Source of the DNA: Pseudoxanthomonas sp. SE1
GTDB taxonomy: Bacteria; Pseudomonadota; Gammaproteobacteria; Xanthomonadales; Xanthomonadaceae
Assembly (NCBI RefSeq): GCF_029542205.1
Contig: NZ_CP113783.1
Coordinates: 2,161,001-2,225,000 of the forward strand
DNA length: 64,000 nucleotides
Direction of reading: 5' to 3'
The notes under the pieces were generated by a model. That model saw only the letters and a list, made by a program, of their open reading frames with translations. It had not been told where the DNA came from and did not search any database. Position numbers and translations under genes: made by a program. Position 1 is the stretch's first letter. Every line of letters starts with the position of its first letter. Shown here piece after piece: positions 1 through 9,609 of this stretch.

Positions 1-2
1 CC

Positions 3-761
3 CAGGCGGCGCTGGGCACCTTGCGACCGGGGACCTCAGTGCAGGCCACGGTCAGTGCATGGCCGGCAGAGCGCTTTGCCGGACAGATCCAGGCGTTGCT
101 TCCCCAGGTCGACATGGCCAGTCGCACGCAGCGGGCGCGAATTGTGCTGCGCAACCCGCAGCGTCGGCTGGTGCCGGGCATGTTCGCCGAGGTGCTGGTG
201 CAGCCCGATGCCGAGCAGCCCCTGCCGGTCGTCCCCACGGAGGCGCTGATTGCCACCGGGCGGGACAGCCGGGTCATCGTGCAGGATCCGGACGGGAGCT
301 TCCGGCCAGTACGGGTGAGTGCTGGACGTAGCGTGCAAGGGCGCACGCAGATCGTGGCCGGCTTGGTCGGTGGTGAACGCGTGGTGGTCTCCGGTCAGTT
401 CCTGCTCGACTCTGAAGCCAGTCTCTCCGGTGCGTTGGAGCGCCTGGGCGCTACGCAGCCAACCGGCCCTACCAGCGCATCAGGTGTAAACGAGCGCCAT
501 GACGCCGGGCACGAGGCACGCACGGTTGTGCCGTCACCGTCCAGACAGCCTGCGCCTGTCGCGCCAGAGACCTCCCCCTCCACGCCGCCGCGCTGCCCGG
601 TGCAGTACTGGTATGACCCGATGGTGCCGGAGAAGCATTTCGACAAGCCGGGCAAGTCACCGTTCATGGATATGCAACTGGTACCCAAGTTCGGCCCCGC
701 CGCAGCCGCTGATTGCCAGGCAAGCGAGGTCATGTCCGAAGCGATGGAGGGCACGCCATGA
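3..761 (+). CDS. cusB: CusB-type RND efflux periplasmic adaptor, C-terminal part
   Basis: Partial gene cut by the window start; 252 codons remain. The product is a periplasmic membrane-fusion protein that links an inner-membrane RND pump to an outer-membrane channel. Visible are the end of the beta-barrel/membrane-proximal domains (LVPGMFAEVLV, then VVPTEALIATG) and, near the C-terminus, a heavy-metal-binding domain with CPVQYWYDPMVP and KSPFMDMQLVP, as in silver/copper adaptors of the CusB/SilB group. The stop codon overlaps the ATG of the pump gene (ATGA), so the two are translationally coupled. The metal-binding tail and the CusA partner make copper/silver more likely than zinc. The N-terminus and any signal peptide are not in view. 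Confidence 0.85.
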   Translation, partial: QAALGTLRPGTSVQATVSAWPAERFAGQIQALLPQVDMASRTQRARIVLRNPQRRLVPGMFAEVLVQPDAEQPLPVVPTEALIATGRDSRVIVQDPDGSFRPVRVSAGRSVQGRTQIVAGLVGGERVVVSGQFLLDSEASLSGALERLGATQPTGPTSASGVNERHDAGHEARTVVPSPSRQPAPVAPETSPSTPPRCPVQYWYDPMVPEKHFDKPGKSPFMDMQLVPKFGPAAAADCQASEVMSEAMEGTP

Positions 762-3700
762 TCGCGCGTCTGATCCATGCTTGCATCGCCAATCGTGTGC
801 TGGTGCTGGTTGCCGCTGCGCTGCTGGCGGTGGTCGGCATCTGGTCGGTAAAGAACACGCCGCTGGATGCGCTGCCGGACCTGTCGGATACCCAAGTCAT
901 CATCCGCACGCAATGGGCGGGGCAAACCCCGCGCATCATCGAAGACCAGGTCACCTACCCGCTGGCCACCACAATGTTGTCCGTGCCCGGTGTGAAGGCG
1001 GTACGCGGCTTTTCCTTCTTCGGTGATTCCTTCGTCTACATCCTGTTTGACGATGCCACTGATCTGTACTGGGCTCGCTCTCGGGTATTGGAGTACTTGA
1101 GCCAGGTGCGCGATCGACTTCCGCCTAACGTGAATCCAGCGCTGGGTCCTGATGCGACCGGACTGGGCTGGATCTACCAGTACGCCCTGGTGGATAGGAC
1201 CGGTCAACGCGATGTGGGGCAACTGCGTGCGTTGCAGGACTGGTTTCTTCGCTATGAGCTCAAGACTGTGCCGGACGTGGCTGAAGTAGCCAGTGTGGGC
1301 GGTGCGGTGCGCGCCTGGCAGATCCAGCCCGATCCGCAGGCGTTGGCGGCCCGTGGACTGACGGTGGCCGAGCTCATCGAGGCGGTGGATGCGGCCAACG
1401 GCGCTACCGGTGGCTCGGTGATCGAACAAGGCGAAGCCGAACTGATGGTGCGCAGCGAAGGCTACCTGCGCACACAGGAGGCGTTCGAACAGGTGCCGGT
1501 GACCGGCAACGATGGCATCCCCGTCTTGCTTGGCGAGGTGGCCACGATCAGTCGCGGCCCGACCTTCCGTCGTGGTATCGCAGAGTTGGATGGTCAAGGT
1601 GAGGTGGCCGGCGGCGTGATCGTCCTGCGCACCGGTAAGGATGCCTTGGGGGCCATCCGGAACGTCAAAGCGCGACTACAGGCGTTGCAATCCAGCTTGC
1701 CCGAGGGCGTGGAAGTGGTCCCGGTATACGACCGCTCCGAGCTGATCCAGGATGCAGTGCGCAACCTCACCCATAAGCTTGGCGAGGAGTTCCTGGTCGT
1801 AGCGATGGTATGCCTGCTGTTCCTGTGGCATTTACGCTCGGCGCTGGTGGCCGTCATCACCCTGCCCTTGGGCATCCTGGCGGCCTTCATCGTGATGCAC
1901 GCCCAGGGGATATCCGCCAACTTGCTATCGCTAGGTGGCATCGCCATCGCCATTGGTGCGATGGTCGATGCAGCGGTGGTGATGATCGAAAATGCACACA
2001 AGCACCTGGAGCACTGGCGCGAAGCGCACGGCCGGGAACCCCAAGGTGAGGAGCGCTGGCAGTTGATGGCCCGCTCGGCTGCCGAGGTCGGACCGGCCCT
2101 GTTCGCCAGCTTGCTGGTCATCACCCTATCCTTCGTGCCGGTCTTTGCCCTGCAGGCGCAGGAAGGGCGATTGTTCTCGCCCCTGGCCTACACCAAGACC
2201 TACGCGATGGCCGCCGCAGCAGGCCTGTCGGTGACCTTGATCCCCGTCTTGATGGGCTACCTGATCCGCGGCCGCATTCGCCCGGAACAGCAGAACCCCA
2301 TCAATCGCATCCTGATCGCCGGCTACCGGCCCATCCTGCTGTGGGTCCTCAAACATCCCGGTGTCACCTTGCTGCTCAGCGGCCTGCTGCTGGTGCTCAC
2401 CTTGATCCCCTTCAGCCGGCTGGGCAGTGAGTTCATGCCGCCCTTGGAAGAAGGCAGCCTGTTGTACATGCCCACAGCGCTGCCAGGCCTGTCAGCCGAC
2501 AAGGCGCGCCAGTTGCTTCAGCTCTCGGGCCGGATGATCAAAACCGTACCGGAGGTCGAGCACGTGTTCGGCAAGGCGGGCCGTGCCGAAAGTGCGACCG
2601 ATCCGGCACCTATCGAAATGTTTGAGACCACCGTGACCTTCAAGCCGCGGGATCAATGGCGCCCGGGCATGACCCCTCAGAAGCTACGCCAGGAATTGGA
2701 TGCCGCGGTCAAGATTCCCGGTCTGACCAATCTATGGGTACCGCCCATTCGCAATCGCATCGATATGTTGGCCACCGGCATTAAGAGCCCGATTGGGATC
2801 AAGGTCTCCGGACCGGATGTGGAGCAGATCGAGCGCCTGAGCCAGCAGATCGAGCAGGTCGCCAAGACTGTGCCCGGCGTGAGTTCGGCACTGGCCGAAC
2901 GCGTCACCGGCGGGCGCTATGTCGATGTACAGGTGCGCCCGGAGATCGCTGCACGTTATGGATTCACTCAAGGCCAACTCCAGCAACTGATTGCCACGGT
3001 CGTTGGCGGTGATCCAATCGGGGAAACGATCGAGGGGCGCGAGCGCTATCCCATCGTCTTACGCTACCCCCGTGGCCAGCGTGACTCGTTGCAGGCCTTG
3101 CAGGATCTGCCGCTGATCGCGCCAGGCGGTGTGCAACTGACCTTGAGCCAGGTGGCGGAGCTGTCGGTCAGCCCAGGCCCGCCGATGCTCAAGAGCGATA
3201 ACGGCCGGTTGGTGGGCTATATCTACGTGGATGTGGCCGATCGCGACTTGGGATCGGTGGTCGAGGACCTGCAAGCCGCAGTGCAGTCCCAGGTGAGCCT
3301 GCCCGCCGGCTATGGGGTGGCCTGGTCAGGGCAGTACGAGTACCTGCAACGGGCATTGGCACGCCTGCAGTGGGTGGTGCCCGCGGCGTTGGCGATCATC
3401 TTCCTGGTCATTTGGATGGTGTTCCGCCGGCTCAGCGATGTATCCATCATCCTGCTCAGCTTGCCCTTGGCATTGGTGGGTGGTTTCTGGTTGATCTGGG
3501 GGCTGGGCCATGCGATTTCGGTAGCCAGCATGATCGGATTCATCGCCCTGGGCGGCGTCGCGGCTGAGTTCGGCGTCATCATGCTGCTGTACTTACGTCA
3601 TGCCTGGGAGCAGCGCTTGGCCAGCGGTGCGCCGGAAGATGTCGCTACCCTGCAAGAGGCCATCTACGAAGGTGCCGTGCAGCGCGTACGCCCCAAGGCG

Positions 3701-3898
3701 ATGACGGTAGCCGTCATCCTGGCCGGCTTGTTTCCGCTGTTCATCGGTGCCGGTGCCGGCTCGGAGGTCATGCAACGTATCGCCGCGCCGATGCTGGGTG
3801 GCATGCTCACCGCACCGGTACTCTCCATGGTGGTGATTCCCGCAGCGTTCTATCTGGTGCGGCGACGTGGATTGCGCGCGGCGCGGGGCGACCAATGA
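758..3898 (+). CDS. cusA: CusA-type Cu(I)/Ag(I) RND efflux pump
   Basis: 1046-residue inner-membrane RND proton antiporter of the heavy-metal-efflux class, the usual full length. The ATG at 758 overlaps the adaptor stop; an upstream in-frame start at 713 lies inside the adaptor gene and is less likely. An N-terminal membrane helix (about residues 13-33) is followed by large periplasmic loops and the expected two blocks of membrane helices. The helix-4 motif AIGAMVDAAVVMIEN (about residues 396-410) and RIDMLATGIKSPIG (about 666-679) are those of CusA/SilA; the Met in IDMLATG is one of the known copper-binding methionines of the family. CzcA-type pumps have different residues at both places. 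Predicted to expel Cu(I)/Ag(I) with CusB and a CusC-like channel lying left of the window. Confidence 0.93.
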   Translation: MIARLIHACIANRVLVLVAAALLAVVGIWSVKNTPLDALPDLSDTQVIIRTQWAGQTPRIIEDQVTYPLATTMLSVPGVKAVRGFSFFGDSFVYILFDDATDLYWARSRVLEYLSQVRDRLPPNVNPALGPDATGLGWIYQYALVDRTGQRDVGQLRALQDWFLRYELKTVPDVAEVASVGGAVRAWQIQPDPQALAARGLTVAELIEAVDAANGATGGSVIEQGEAELMVRSEGYLRTQEAFEQVPVTGNDGIPVLLGEVATISRGPTFRRGIAELDGQGEVAGGVIVLRTGKDALGAIRNVKARLQALQSSLPEGVEVVPVYDRSELIQDAVRNLTHKLGEEFLVVAMVCLLFLWHLRSALVAVITLPLGILAAFIVMHAQGISANLLSLGGIAIAIGAMVDAAVVMIENAHKHLEHWREAHGREPQGEERWQLMARSAAEVGPALFASLLVITLSFVPVFALQAQEGRLFSPLAYTKTYAMAAAAGLSVTLIPVLMGYLIRGRIRPEQQNPINRILIAGYRPILLWVLKHPGVTLLLSGLLLVLTLIPFSRLGSEFMPPLEEGSLLYMPTALPGLSADKARQLLQLSGRMIKTVPEVEHVFGKAGRAESATDPAPIEMFETTVTFKPRDQWRPGMTPQKLRQELDAAVKIPGLTNLWVPPIRNRIDMLATGIKSPIGIKVSGPDVEQIERLSQQIEQVAKTVPGVSSALAERVTGGRYVDVQVRPEIAARYGFTQGQLQQLIATVVGGDPIGETIEGRERYPIVLRYPRGQRDSLQALQDLPLIAPGGVQLTLSQVAELSVSPGPPMLKSDNGRLVGYIYVDVADRDLGSVVEDLQAAVQSQVSLPAGYGVAWSGQYEYLQRALARLQWVVPAALAIIFLVIWMVFRRLSDVSIILLSLPLALVGGFWLIWGLGHAISVASMIGFIALGGVAAEFGVIMLLYLRHAWEQRLASGAPEDVATLQEAIYEGAVQRVRPKAMTVAVILAGLFPLFIGAGAGSEVMQRIAAPMLGGMLTAPVLSMVVIPAAFYLVRRRGLRAARGDQ

Positions 3899-3936
3899 GA
3901 GACAGACTGAGCACTTGAGGTGCGTCTCCACAAAAA

Positions 3937-3970
3937 GACGCCAGTCATGGAAGAAGTCATGACTGGCGTC
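3937..3970 (-). terminator. Intrinsic terminator between cusA and the DUF4198 operon
   Basis: A perfect 13-bp inverted repeat (GACGCCAGTCATG and its complement) with an 8-nt loop lies between two convergent transcription units. On the minus strand the stem is followed by TTTTT, so it fits an intrinsic terminator for the sigma/FecR/receptor/DUF4198 operon; the other side has TCAAAGG, so it may also stop cusA transcripts less well. Confidence 0.8.
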
Positions 3971-4002
3971 AAAGGGGAGAGTACCGCCTACGTGCTTACT
4001 TA

Positions 4003-4833
4003 TCAGTGCCCGGCGTGCGGGGAAATCTCAAAGCTCAGGGACGCCCGATCTGACACAAAATCCAACCCTTTTTGTGTAGAGGGCACCATGTGATTGGTGT
4101 GGATGTACCAGGTCTTGGCGGCGTTCACCTGGAAACTGGCTTGGCCTTGGGCATCGGTACGCAGCAGCGTGGCGCTACCGTGCCCGCCCTTGACCGGTGT
4201 GTCAGCACGATGGCCGACGTACACGCGCAGGTTGGGCACTGGCGTGCCCTGCTGCAGCACCTGGAACGACAGCTGTTCGCCGACCTTCACGCTTCCAGGA
4301 TTGCGGGCCAGGCGGATCTCCAACGGATAGCCCAGCGAGGCGGCGAAGTCGTCGGTCAGTTTCGTGCCCACCTGGCCAATGGCACGGGCATGCTTGGTGT
4401 AGCTGTAGGTGACACCGTTGGGGAACTTGCTCGCATCATAGGTGGCCAGAGTATCGGGCAAGTCTTCCAACTCCAGGTACTTGCCGAACTCGCTGGCCGT
4501 ACGGGTGCTGGTGGAAGCCATCGTCGAGACGCCCAGCAGATAGGTGCCCTCGCCCGCCGGATGCACGGTGAGCTGGCTTTGCTTGCCGACCTCTTTCCAA
4601 CTGGCCAAGTCCGGGGCCGCCTTGGCACCACCATGGCTTAGCGAAACGTCCTGTAGACGCGCCCGGGTGACTGCGCCAGCACTTTCATCGAAGGTGCCGT
4701 TGTTCACCAAGGCGGTGTTCGCCTCGCCCGCTGCGGTGCCGGGCTTGGAGAAAGCGACAAACAGGTCGTGCGCGCCGGCGCTGCCGGCCACAGCGAACAG
4801 CAATAGTGCGGCGGATAGTTGCGTGTTTCTCAT
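4003..4833 (-). CDS. DUF4198 periplasmic protein
   Basis: 276 residues with a clear Sec signal peptide (about residues 1-21, ending SAGA-HD). The body matches the DUF4198 family, related to NikM-like periplasmic components found beside metal-uptake systems and TonB receptors: HDLFVAFSKPG at the mature N-terminus, and a C-terminal Ig-like region with GQASFQVNAAKTWYIHTNHM and a final HAGH. The mature protein begins with His and ends with His-rich residues, which would suit metal binding. A strong Shine-Dalgarno AAGGAGC sits 8 nt before the ATG. It lies 26 bp after the receptor gene and is the last gene of that operon. Function is inferred as handling a metal or metal chelate in the periplasm; no activity can be assigned. 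Confidence 0.8.
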   Translation of the reverse strand: MRNTQLSAALLLFAVAGSAGAHDLFVAFSKPGTAAGEANTALVNNGTFDESAGAVTRARLQDVSLSHGGAKAAPDLASWKEVGKQSQLTVHPAGEGTYLLGVSTMASTSTRTASEFGKYLELEDLPDTLATYDASKFPNGVTYSYTKHARAIGQVGTKLTDDFAASLGYPLEIRLARNPGSVKVGEQLSFQVLQQGTPVPNLRVYVGHRADTPVKGGHGSATLLRTDAQGQASFQVNAAKTWYIHTNHMVPSTQKGLDFVSDRASLSFEISPHAGH

Positions 4834-4859
4834 AATGTGTAGCTCCTTGGGATCGTGAC

Positions 4860-7800
4860 TTACCAGTGGTAACCAAAACGGACGTTCCAGCGACGACCCA
4901 GCAAGTCGTACGTCATGGTGTCGGTGTTGGCGTTGGGGTTGTTCTGAACGAACGGCGCCTTCTTATCGAACACATTCTCTACGCCGGCCGATATGTCCCA
5001 TTTCTTCTTGATGCCGTAGCTCAGTTGCAGGTTGTGGTACACCACGCTGGACACATGCGAGCCGATCGTGCCGGGTACAGCGATGATGTCGTCCGCGCTG
5101 CCGATGTACTGCGCCGAATAGACGCCAGTCCAACGGTTCTTGCCCATGCGCAGTGAGCCCAAGCCACGCCACTGGGTGTAGCTACCCAAGCCGCTGGTGA
5201 TCTTGCCGGCGTACTCAATGGTGGTGGCACCGGCGAAGGGAGTGACGTCGTAGCGCTCAAGATACGAGGCGTCCAGACTCGCGCTTGCCTGCCAGCCGGC
5301 CACATCGAATTGATACAGCACACCGATATCCACGCCTTCGGATTCCTCGCTGGCCGCATTGACCTGCTGGGACGAGAGGTAGTTGACCTCACCGGTGACC
5401 GGATCACGAGTGAAGTTGGCCGGTGAGCAGAACGGATGGGCCAAGTTCGGCGTGGTGTAGCACGCACGCAGCTTGACCGAGCCTTCAATGCTACGGATCG
5501 CATTCTCGATGCGGATACGGTAGTAATCGGCCGTGAGCGTCAGCCCCGGCGCAAAGCCTGGGGTCCACACAAAGCCTGCCGTGAAGGTCCGCGCATCTTC
5601 AGGCTTGAGGTCGGGATTGCCGCCGGTCGTGGTGAGGATGGTGTTGCCCAACTGACGAAAGTTGGTCGGCACCTCGGCGGCCTGGCAGTTGGCCCGAATC
5701 ACCGAGTCCGCGGGCAAGGTGCTCCAGTTGCTGCACGGATCCAGGGTGGTCAGGCTGCCTTGGCCGATGCCGCCAAACAACTCCGGGATGCTGGGGATAC
5801 GAAAAGCCGTCGCGTAGTTGAGACGAATCTTCAGCGGTTCGGCCACCTGCCAATCCAGCCCCACCTTGTAGTTGGTGTCGCTGCCGAACAGGTCGTAGTC
5901 GGAATAGCGGCCGGCCAGGTTCAGGGTCGCGTAGTCCACCAACGGGACGTCCTGCAGCAGCGGGACGGCAAACTCGACAAAGGCTTCCTTGGCCGAGTAC
6001 TCACCTTCGATCGGATCCTGACGCACGATGTTGGCGCTGCCGTTGACTACCAGCGGATCTGGGTACAGCCATCCGCGTTCCTTGCGAAACTCCACGCCCG
6101 AGGCGAAGGCGACGCTACCGGCGGGCAAATCGAACAGGGCGCCGGAAATGGTGCCGCTAAAACCCTGCTGGCTGTTGCCACCCGAGCCGCGCTGGGTAAA
6201 CAGGATGTAATCCAGCACTTCGGGCGTCAGGTTGCCGTAGCCCAAGTAGTTGCCGCACGGAATAGCCGCCCCTGGTGTGTTGCTGCACAGGCTGGTGTTG
6301 AGAGTGTTCTCTACTCGATCCAGGTTGGCGATGTTAGTCGAGCTGTCCGTAGCAGAGTTGCGGCCCCAGTTCATCGCGACATTCCACGCCCAGTTGTCGC
6401 CCCACTGCCCCTCCAAACCAAGCACGGTGCGAAACGTATCGACCTCCTGCTCGGTGATGCGCGCCCCGGCTTCTTCCAGACGCCGACGTTCCAGGGTCAG
6501 GTTCTGGCCGGTGGGATTGGTGGGATTGGTGGCGGCGATCCGGATGGTGCGATACACCCCCAAGGTATTGGGTGAGGCACGCTGATTGGACTGGCGATTG
6601 GTCGCCATCAGTTCCGTGAACAGACGGGTGTTCTCGGTCAGGTCGAACTGACCAAAGCCACTCAAGCCCACTCGCTTGATCGGGCTGACCGCATTGAGCA
6701 ACAAGTTGTAGTTGTAATTGTGCTTGGCCGGATCATAGAGCTCGTAGGAGCGTGGATCCCCGTTGGGATCCTGGTTGAAGTTGACCACGCGACCATCGGC
6801 CAGTCGGGCTCGCCCACCGATGGTGGACGAGTTGCCCACGCACTGCAGGGTGCCGGCCACCACACCCAACGGACACGGTGCCCGCGACGCCATGGTGATC
6901 GTGCCGCTTTCGGCATAGGTCAGGGCGCCAGACATTGAGCTGCGCTCGCCGGTGGTACCGAAGGCCAGGTTGAAGGAGCCGATCTCGCCATCGCCCTGGA
7001 AAGTCTGACCATAGCGGGTGGATAGCTCCACGCCATCCATTTCCTTGCGCGTGATGATGTTCACCACGCCGGCCACGGCATCGGCGCCGTAGATGGCCGA
7101 TGCGCCGTCCTTCAGGATCTCGATGCGATCAACCAGGGCCAAGGGCACCACGTTCAGATCCACCGAATTGTTGGCGCCTGTACCACCGTTGACCACGCGT
7201 CGGCCGTTGAGCAGTACCAAGGTGCGGTTGACGCCCAAGCCACGCAGGTTGATCTGGGTGGTGCCGTTTCCGTTACCCGTCCAGAAGTTGTTGGATTGCG
7301 AGCCGGCTGCACCGGCCGATGCAGGCAAGCGCTGCAGCAGCGTCTCGACCGAGACGGCACCGGAGCTCTGGATGGTCTCGGCATCAATGACCGTGGTGGG
7401 GCCCACACCGGACATCTGGGCGCGTTTGATGTGACTGCCGGTCACCTGGACCGCATCAAAGGTGGTGGGTGAAGCGGCCGACGGCGTTGAGGCGTCGGCG
7501 CCGCCGGAGAGGGAGGCGCTGTAGGCATCGGGACCGTCTTGCCCTACACCGGAAGTCGGTGCGTTGCGCGTAGGCGTCGGCGTGTTGGCACCTTCTCGCA
7601 CGATCGCCAGCGCGCCGCTTTGATCGCGCTTGACCGTCAGCCCGGTTCCGGCGAGCAGGCGGTTCAGCGCTGCATCCTGGGACATGTCCCCACGGGCGCC
7701 TGCGGTGCGTCGATCACGAACATCTTCGCTCAAATAGACCAGGCGAACACCCGATTGCCGGGCATAGGCTTCCAGCGCGACTTTCAGATCCCCTTCGGGG

Positions 7801-7895
7801 ATATCAAAACTGTTCGTTTGTGCAGCGGCGGAGGCCGCGATGACCAGACCACACATGACAGCCAATGCTGTCCTCGCCACTTTCGTACGTGCCAT
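4860..7895 (-). CDS. TonB-dependent receptor with STN signalling domain
   Basis: 1011-residue outer-membrane transporter. Signal peptide at about 1-25 (AASAAAQT), then an STN domain (about 28-100, FDIPEGDLKVALEAYARQSG) that in FecA/FpvA-type receptors contacts FecR to signal to an ECF sigma factor. A linker is followed by a plug beginning FDAVQVTGSHIKR (TonB-box region), LNGRRVVNGG and DGASAIYGADAVAGVVNI, then the beta-barrel, ending RRWNVRFGYHW with the usual C-terminal aromatic. The STN domain agrees with the FecR and sigma genes directly upstream, so this receptor probably induces its own operon. It is a close paralogue of the receptor at 12191-14911, which lacks an STN domain. Substrate unknown; DUF4198 and PepSY neighbours suggest a metal complex. 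Confidence 0.9.
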   Translation of the reverse strand: MARTKVARTALAVMCGLVIAASAAAQTNSFDIPEGDLKVALEAYARQSGVRLVYLSEDVRDRRTAGARGDMSQDAALNRLLAGTGLTVKRDQSGALAIVREGANTPTPTRNAPTSGVGQDGPDAYSASLSGGADASTPSAASPTTFDAVQVTGSHIKRAQMSGVGPTTVIDAETIQSSGAVSVETLLQRLPASAGAAGSQSNNFWTGNGNGTTQINLRGLGVNRTLVLLNGRRVVNGGTGANNSVDLNVVPLALVDRIEILKDGASAIYGADAVAGVVNIITRKEMDGVELSTRYGQTFQGDGEIGSFNLAFGTTGERSSMSGALTYAESGTITMASRAPCPLGVVAGTLQCVGNSSTIGGRARLADGRVVNFNQDPNGDPRSYELYDPAKHNYNYNLLLNAVSPIKRVGLSGFGQFDLTENTRLFTELMATNRQSNQRASPNTLGVYRTIRIAATNPTNPTGQNLTLERRRLEEAGARITEQEVDTFRTVLGLEGQWGDNWAWNVAMNWGRNSATDSSTNIANLDRVENTLNTSLCSNTPGAAIPCGNYLGYGNLTPEVLDYILFTQRGSGGNSQQGFSGTISGALFDLPAGSVAFASGVEFRKERGWLYPDPLVVNGSANIVRQDPIEGEYSAKEAFVEFAVPLLQDVPLVDYATLNLAGRYSDYDLFGSDTNYKVGLDWQVAEPLKIRLNYATAFRIPSIPELFGGIGQGSLTTLDPCSNWSTLPADSVIRANCQAAEVPTNFRQLGNTILTTTGGNPDLKPEDARTFTAGFVWTPGFAPGLTLTADYYRIRIENAIRSIEGSVKLRACYTTPNLAHPFCSPANFTRDPVTGEVNYLSSQQVNAASEESEGVDIGVLYQFDVAGWQASASLDASYLERYDVTPFAGATTIEYAGKITSGLGSYTQWRGLGSLRMGKNRWTGVYSAQYIGSADDIIAVPGTIGSHVSSVVYHNLQLSYGIKKKWDISAGVENVFDKKAPFVQNNPNANTDTMTYDLLGRRWNVRFGYHW

Positions 7896-7993
7896 GCATT
7901 TTCCCCAGGTCGGCGCGAATCGGCCTGATATCTGTGACGAGAGGACGGCACGCTTCCGGTATGAAATATTTCAGATTGATTTCTGCTGGCGTC

Positions 7994-8935
7994 TCAGTGC
8001 GGCTGGGAGACGCGAATCTGATCACCCTGCGTCTCCACGCGCAGGTTGAAGCCGGTGGCCAACAGACGTGCGAAGGCATCCACACCTGTGGCATCGAAAC
8101 TGCCGCCCACACGCATGTGGGCCGTTTCCGGATCCATCAGTACCAACTGCTTATCGTTGTAGCGATTGAACTGGGCCGCCACATCCGCCAACGTGGTTTG
8201 ATCGAACTCCAGGGTGCCATGGCGCCAGCTCAAGGACCGGCGCACCTTGTCCTGAGCGTTGACTGCCACCAGCGTGCCCGCCGGCTTGCTATACAGCAGC
8301 CCCCCGCCCTGCACGATCACCGGCGGCCGTCCCGGTTTGGCCACCAGCGGCTCAACGCGTACCTTGCCTTCCAGCACGGCCACTTCCAGGCGTTCGCGTT
8401 CCTGCCTGACCGAGAACTTTGTTCCCAGTACCACGACACGATGCTCGCCGGCGTGGATGACGAACGGGTGCGCCGGATCGGGCTTCACATCAAAAAATGC
8501 CTCGCCCTTGTCCAGCCACACGTGGCGCAGCGAGGGGTCCACCTGCGCCCGCAGCTGCGTGTGCGTGTTGAGCTCCAGGCGGGAACCGTCCGACAGGGCG
8601 ATCACCTCCCGGCCGCCAACCTCGGTGCTGTAGCGCGTGCCAGGGCCCCACCCCGTGAGGGTGAACAGCACCGCCAGCATGGCAACGCTCGCGGCAATGG
8701 CCCAGCGCATCGGCGCTCGCCAACGGTGTATGCGTGGCGGCTGCACGGCGCGCACGGCCGCCAACCGGTCTGCGCGCGTCCACACCGACTTCAAACGAAG
8801 CCAGGCCACACGATGGGCGGTGTCCTGTTCCAGCCAGGCTTGCAGCTGGATCTGGTCCTGTGCAGTCCATTGTGGGGACTCGGCACGGTTGATCCATTGC
8901 GCCGCGACCTGTTCGATGTCCTTGTGTGGGCTCAT
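7994..8935 (-). CDS. fecR: FecR-family anti-sigma/transmembrane sensor
   Basis: 313 residues from the ATG at 8935, which overlaps the sigma-factor stop (ATGA). An N-terminal DUF4880 cytoplasmic domain (AAQWINRAESPQWT, about residues 8-50) is followed by one membrane helix (IAASVAMLAVLFTLTG, about 85-100), then the periplasmic FecR domain (YSTEVGGREVIALSDGS, AFFDVKPDPAHPFVIHAG) and a C-terminal STN-like region. In FecI/FecR/FecA-type systems it relays receptor occupancy across the inner membrane and modulates the ECF sigma factor. A longer reading frame to 9130 exists, but the extra part overlaps the sigma gene and looks non-coding. Confidence 0.9.
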   Translation of the reverse strand: MSPHKDIEQVAAQWINRAESPQWTAQDQIQLQAWLEQDTAHRVAWLRLKSVWTRADRLAAVRAVQPPRIHRWRAPMRWAIAASVAMLAVLFTLTGWGPGTRYSTEVGGREVIALSDGSRLELNTHTQLRAQVDPSLRHVWLDKGEAFFDVKPDPAHPFVIHAGEHRVVVLGTKFSVRQERERLEVAVLEGKVRVEPLVAKPGRPPVIVQGGGLLYSKPAGTLVAVNAQDKVRRSLSWRHGTLEFDQTTLADVAAQFNRYNDKQLVLMDPETAHMRVGGSFDATGVDAFARLLATGFNLRVETQGDQIRVSQPH

Positions 8936-9528
8936 GGCTGCGAACGTTCCTTGTTGAAGCGCCGTGACGGACGCTGGATCTTGCCGGTACCGCCGAGCAT
9001 GAAGTCTGCCAAGGCCCGCATACCCAACAGAGTCTGGCGCTCTACCGTATCTTCGGCGATCCCCAACCGTCCGGCTACTTCGCGCTGGGATAGACCGTAG
9101 ATCTTGCGCAACTCCACAATCTGTCGACATTTGTGGGGCAGTTTCTGCAAGCCTTGCTGCAAGCGGCGCAGTTCATCACGGGCACTTAGATGTCGCTCAG
9201 GCGTGACCTCATCGTTTTGCATGACCGCTTGCTCCACATCGGCCATCGCTTCGATGGACACAATGCGAGAGCGGCGGATACGATCGATGAGCAGGTTACG
9301 TACGGTGGTCATGACAAAGGGCTTGGTCTGCGCGGGCAAGCCCCGTCGCGCGGCTTCATAGATGCGTGCGTAAGCGTCCTGCCTAAGATCAGGAATCTCG
9401 CTGTCCTCATGTCCATGCCGGCGCAGGAAGGCATGGATCAAGCCTTCCAGCGGCAGGACATGGGATATGAACCACTCATCCAGCGCCGTGGTCACCGGGC
9501 TACTCGCTGATTCATCAGGCAGGCTCAA
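8932..9528 (-). CDS. ECF sigma-70 factor, FecI-like
   Basis: 198 residues with the two ECF domains. Sigma-2 includes DLRQDAYARIYEAARRG and RNLLIDRIRRSRIVSIE; sigma-4 is a helix-turn-helix, LPHKCRQIVELRKIYGLSQREVAGRLGIAEDTVE, seen here as overlapping short motifs at about residues 135-170. It is the first gene of the sigma-FecR-receptor-DUF4198 operon and is presumably activated when the STN receptor binds its ligand. There is no obvious Fur box in the short upstream gap (9529-9609), which also holds the terminator of the next operon. Confidence 0.88.
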   Translation of the reverse strand: MSLPDESASSPVTTALDEWFISHVLPLEGLIHAFLRRHGHEDSEIPDLRQDAYARIYEAARRGLPAQTKPFVMTTVRNLLIDRIRRSRIVSIEAMADVEQAVMQNDEVTPERHLSARDELRRLQQGLQKLPHKCRQIVELRKIYGLSQREVAGRLGIAEDTVERQTLLGMRALADFMLGGTGKIQRPSRRFNKERSQP

Positions 9529-9578
9529 GCACGTCCACTCACTGGGACGAGTGCAGGGGAAAAATCCGGTACACGCCG

Positions 9579-9603
9579 CCCGCCGGCACGTTCGGCCGGC
9601 GGG
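9579..9603 (-). terminator. Hairpin after the PepSY-reductase gene
   Basis: A 9-bp perfect GC-rich inverted repeat (CCCGCCGGC / GCCGGCGGG, loop ACGTTCG) lies 7 bp after the stop of the PepSY-reductase gene. It has no clear T-run, so termination strength is uncertain, but its place at the end of an operon fits. Confidence 0.55.
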
Positions 9604-9609
9604 GCTACT

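Noticed and set aside
395..1597. 400-codon minus-strand frame opposite cusA
   Set aside because: Antisense of a clear RND pump.
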